A stretch of 7,868 nt of DNA from an uncultured Halieaceae bacterium (lineage in GTDB: Bacteria > Pseudomonadota > Gammaproteobacteria > Pseudomonadales > Halieaceae). The stretch lies in NCBI GenBank assembly GCA_913063005.1, contig CAJXZI010000081.1:1-7868 (forward strand), written 5' to 3'. Under the pieces are notes generated by a model. The model was not told the DNA's origin and ran no database searches. It saw only the letters and a list, made by a program, of their open reading frames with translations. How positions within the stretch are numbered: the first letter of the stretch is position 1; each line of letters starts with the position of its first letter. A program made the position numbers and the translations under genes. This document shows, piece by piece, positions 5,900 through 7,868 of this stretch.

Positions 5900-7868
5900 T
5901 TACCGGAATTCGTGCAATGCCGATCCCAAAGCCATTTCTAGCGGTTGTAAGTGCTCAGCATAATGCTGCCACTGTTCCATACCTGACTTATAGATAGGCT
6001 GACGCACTTGCTCCGCGCTCGGTGTTCTTACTGCGCGCTCGGTCTCGTGAAAATCAACACAGGCCTGCTCGAAGGGTAAATCGCAATAGTCAAGCATCCG
6101 ACGCACTTGGCCTTCGAGGTCTTCGATCACATCTTCGTGTTGAACACGGAGAATTCGACCGGGGAGAACGCGCTCCCAATGCTGCATGACATCAACATAG
6201 GCACGGTAATACCGACCGATTTCATCAAGCCCGTAGGTAAATTCTTGTCCTTCGGCAAACAACTGTTTATAGCCACTAAAGCAACACGCCATGGGGTGCC
6301 TGCGGGCGTCAATGATCTTTGCTTTGGGGAGAATCAGCTGAATAAGCGGGATGTGGCGAAAGTTGTTCGGCATCTTGTCGACAAAAAAGACACCATCACC
6401 ACGATGATGTTGCGTGTCTTTGATGAATTGCTCCCCTAGTTCTTGGGTTTGCTTCGCCGACAGATCGGTCAAGATAGCAGGGTACGGCGCTGCCGCTCCA
6501 CGACGCTTCAGCCCATTGAGACGGTTAGCCGTTCCAATGATGTTTGCCAGCTCCATGGTGCCGTCAACGACACTGTGAGACGCCAGAATCTGCTCTATTA
6601 GAGTCGATCCAGCCCTGGGCAGACCGACGACAAAAATAGGCGCTTCGCTGTCACATCCGTGATTGCCTCGGGAATCAAAAAATGCTCCGTCAAACAGCGT
6701 TTTTTGCATTTCCAGCTCGGCTTCTAAGGTCTCCGAGCGATAGCCGCTATCGTCTCGTTTTAAACGATTGCCTTTCTCGTAGTAATCAAAAGACCGGTTG
6801 AAATCCTTCCTGTCTTCCAGCGCTTTCCCTAGGGCAAAACACAGGTGATATTGATTCTCCAAGCCGATTGACGCAGATGCCTCCTGACTTGCCATTCGCT
6901 CAATCTCGGCATCCGAGAATCGATACGTTTTTAGATTGGCTAAACTCCAGTAAGCGTCACCGTAATCGGCTTGTGCTTCATACGCCCGCTGGTAGGACAA
7001 TACAGCCTCTTCTGAGCGACCACAGGTTTTCAGCGCATGTCCGCGTGACGTAAGCACCTGCGCCAAGTCACCTTGGCGACTGAGCACCTCGTCATAGATC
7101 TCCAAGGCCGCGTCAAAGTTCCCAAGCGCCTGCTCTTGCGCGGCGAGCGTAACGTCATAGAGCACGTTGCGGGGCGCTGCCTGCCTCAGCGTCAGCGCCT
7201 GCTTTTGGGCTTGGTCATACTTCTGCCTCTTATGAAGCACTTGTACGTAGTCGAGGCGCGCTCGATAAAAGTTGGGATAGAACTCGACACAGGATTCAAG
7301 CAGGTACTCTGCATCGTCGAGGATCTGAAGTCTGTTGCCAATATCAGCAAGCAGCCTCATGGCTTCTGGGTGATGCGCCTCGCGTTGCAAAAACTGACGA
7401 CAAATCTGCTCCGCGATAAACAACTTTCCCTCGTGTATGAGGCTTGCAACACTCTGCAGCTCACGCGGTAAACTCTCGAGCCATTGCACACGTGCTTTCG
7501 CTTCACCTGCTTTACTCACAAGACCTAAAAATTCATACCGACCAATAAGCGCTTTCCAACTCGCAAGTAAGGCTGGATTTAGCGAAACAGCACGTTCAAA
7601 GCAATTTGTAGCCTCATCCGTGCGTTTTAACGCTATCAGATTATAAGCCCGCTCTTGAAACGCTCTGCCGTAATCCGGGTGTAGACCAACTAGCGTCTCA
7701 AGGCTTGCCAGGGCCCCCTCGTTAGCGCCCTGCTGGCGCTGACAGACAGCAAGGTAGTAGAGCGCCTCACGGTGCTCTTTCTCCTGATTTAAGATGGCTA
7801 GCAAGGTGTTGGTAGCCAGTTTTAGGTCTCCCTCCTGAAGCTGACGTTTTGCCAGATTTAGCTGGGGT
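5900..7868 (-). CDS. TPR-repeat sulfotransferase family protein (N-terminus outside window)
   Basis: The frame is open from the right edge to the TAA at 5902-5900, giving 655 visible residues. A TTG at 7804 could be mistaken for a start, but TPR-like sequence continues upstream of it (L-A-K-R-Q-L-Q-E-G-D-L-K-L-A), so the gene begins beyond the window. Visible residues 1 to about 300 are tetratricopeptide-type helix pairs, for example A-L-Y-Y-L-A-V and A-F-Q-E-R-A-Y-N-L-I-A-L, likely for protein binding. Residues of about 408-650 form a PAPS-dependent sulfotransferase domain (Sulfotransfer_3 type). The 5'-phosphosulfate loop is P-I-F-V-V-G-L-P-R-A-G-S-T (410-422), and the 3'-phosphate strand is D-A-R-R-H-P (520-525), followed by a conserved-type C-C-F-S. 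It would transfer sulfate from PAPS to an unknown acceptor (carbohydrate, protein or small molecule). No signal or membrane segment is seen in the visible part. Confidence 0.9.
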   Translation of the reverse strand, partial: PQLNLAKRQLQEGDLKLATNTLLAILNQEKEHREALYYLAVCQRQQGANEGALASLETLVGLHPDYGRAFQERAYNLIALKRTDEATNCFERAVSLNPALLASWKALIGRYEFLGLVSKAGEAKARVQWLESLPRELQSVASLIHEGKLFIAEQICRQFLQREAHHPEAMRLLADIGNRLQILDDAEYLLESCVEFYPNFYRARLDYVQVLHKRQKYDQAQKQALTLRQAAPRNVLYDVTLAAQEQALGNFDAALEIYDEVLSRQGDLAQVLTSRGHALKTCGRSEEAVLSYQRAYEAQADYGDAYWSLANLKTYRFSDAEIERMASQEASASIGLENQYHLCFALGKALEDRKDFNRSFDYYEKGNRLKRDDSGYRSETLEAELEMQKTLFDGAFFDSRGNHGCDSEAPIFVVGLPRAGSTLIEQILASHSVVDGTMELANIIGTANRLNGLKRRGAAAPYPAILTDLSAKQTQELGEQFIKDTQHHRGDGVFFVDKMPNNFRHIPLIQLILPKAKIIDARRHPMACCFSGYKQLFAEGQEFTYGLDEIGRYYRAYVDVMQHWERVLPGRILRVQHEDVIEDLEGQVRRMLDYCDLPFEQACVDFHETERAVRTPSAEQVRQPIYKSGMEQWQHYAEHLQPLEMALGSALHEFR

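Overview
The window looks like chromosomal DNA from a Gram-negative, probably marine, gammaproteobacterium (OM60/NOR5-like or a relative). This is inferred from moderate GC content by eye and from the gene set: a sodium/solute symporter, an M17 aminopeptidase, FolE2, a TPR-sulfotransferase and an apparent selenoprotein. No taxonomic marker gene is present. I see no mobile element, CRISPR array, tRNA or rRNA.

Layout: bases 1-357 (+) hold the C-terminus of an MFS transporter that enters from the left. Converging on it after 44 bp is a minus-strand gene at 402-1175. It reads as two unconnected ORFs unless an in-frame TGA at 774-776 is decoded as selenocysteine. Read through, it encodes a 257-residue protein with three N-terminal membrane segments and a thioredoxin-fold redoxin domain whose active site is W-U-P-Y-C. 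A hairpin that fits the bacterial SECIS pattern lies directly downstream of the TGA. A divergent intergenic region of 176 bp with two related dyad-symmetric elements separates it from a sodium:solute symporter (1352-2845, +). An M17 leucyl aminopeptidase-family gene (3057-4439, +) follows. Next is a 444-bp stretch with several inverted repeats but no convincing gene. Then comes folE2, the type IB GTP cyclohydrolase gene (4884-5789, +). A TPR-sulfotransferase gene on the minus strand (5900-7868) is cut by the right edge.

The genes do not form one obvious operon. Spacings of 110-444 bp and strand switches suggest mostly single transcription units. The symporter and aminopeptidase could both serve nutrient (amino acid or peptide) use, but the sequence does not prove a link. 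FolE2 supplies dihydroneopterin triphosphate for folate and possibly queuosine synthesis without a strict zinc requirement. The main result is the membrane-anchored UxxC redoxin selenoprotein, which ordinary gene calling would split or truncate. It implies that the host genome carries selA, selB, selC and selD elsewhere.
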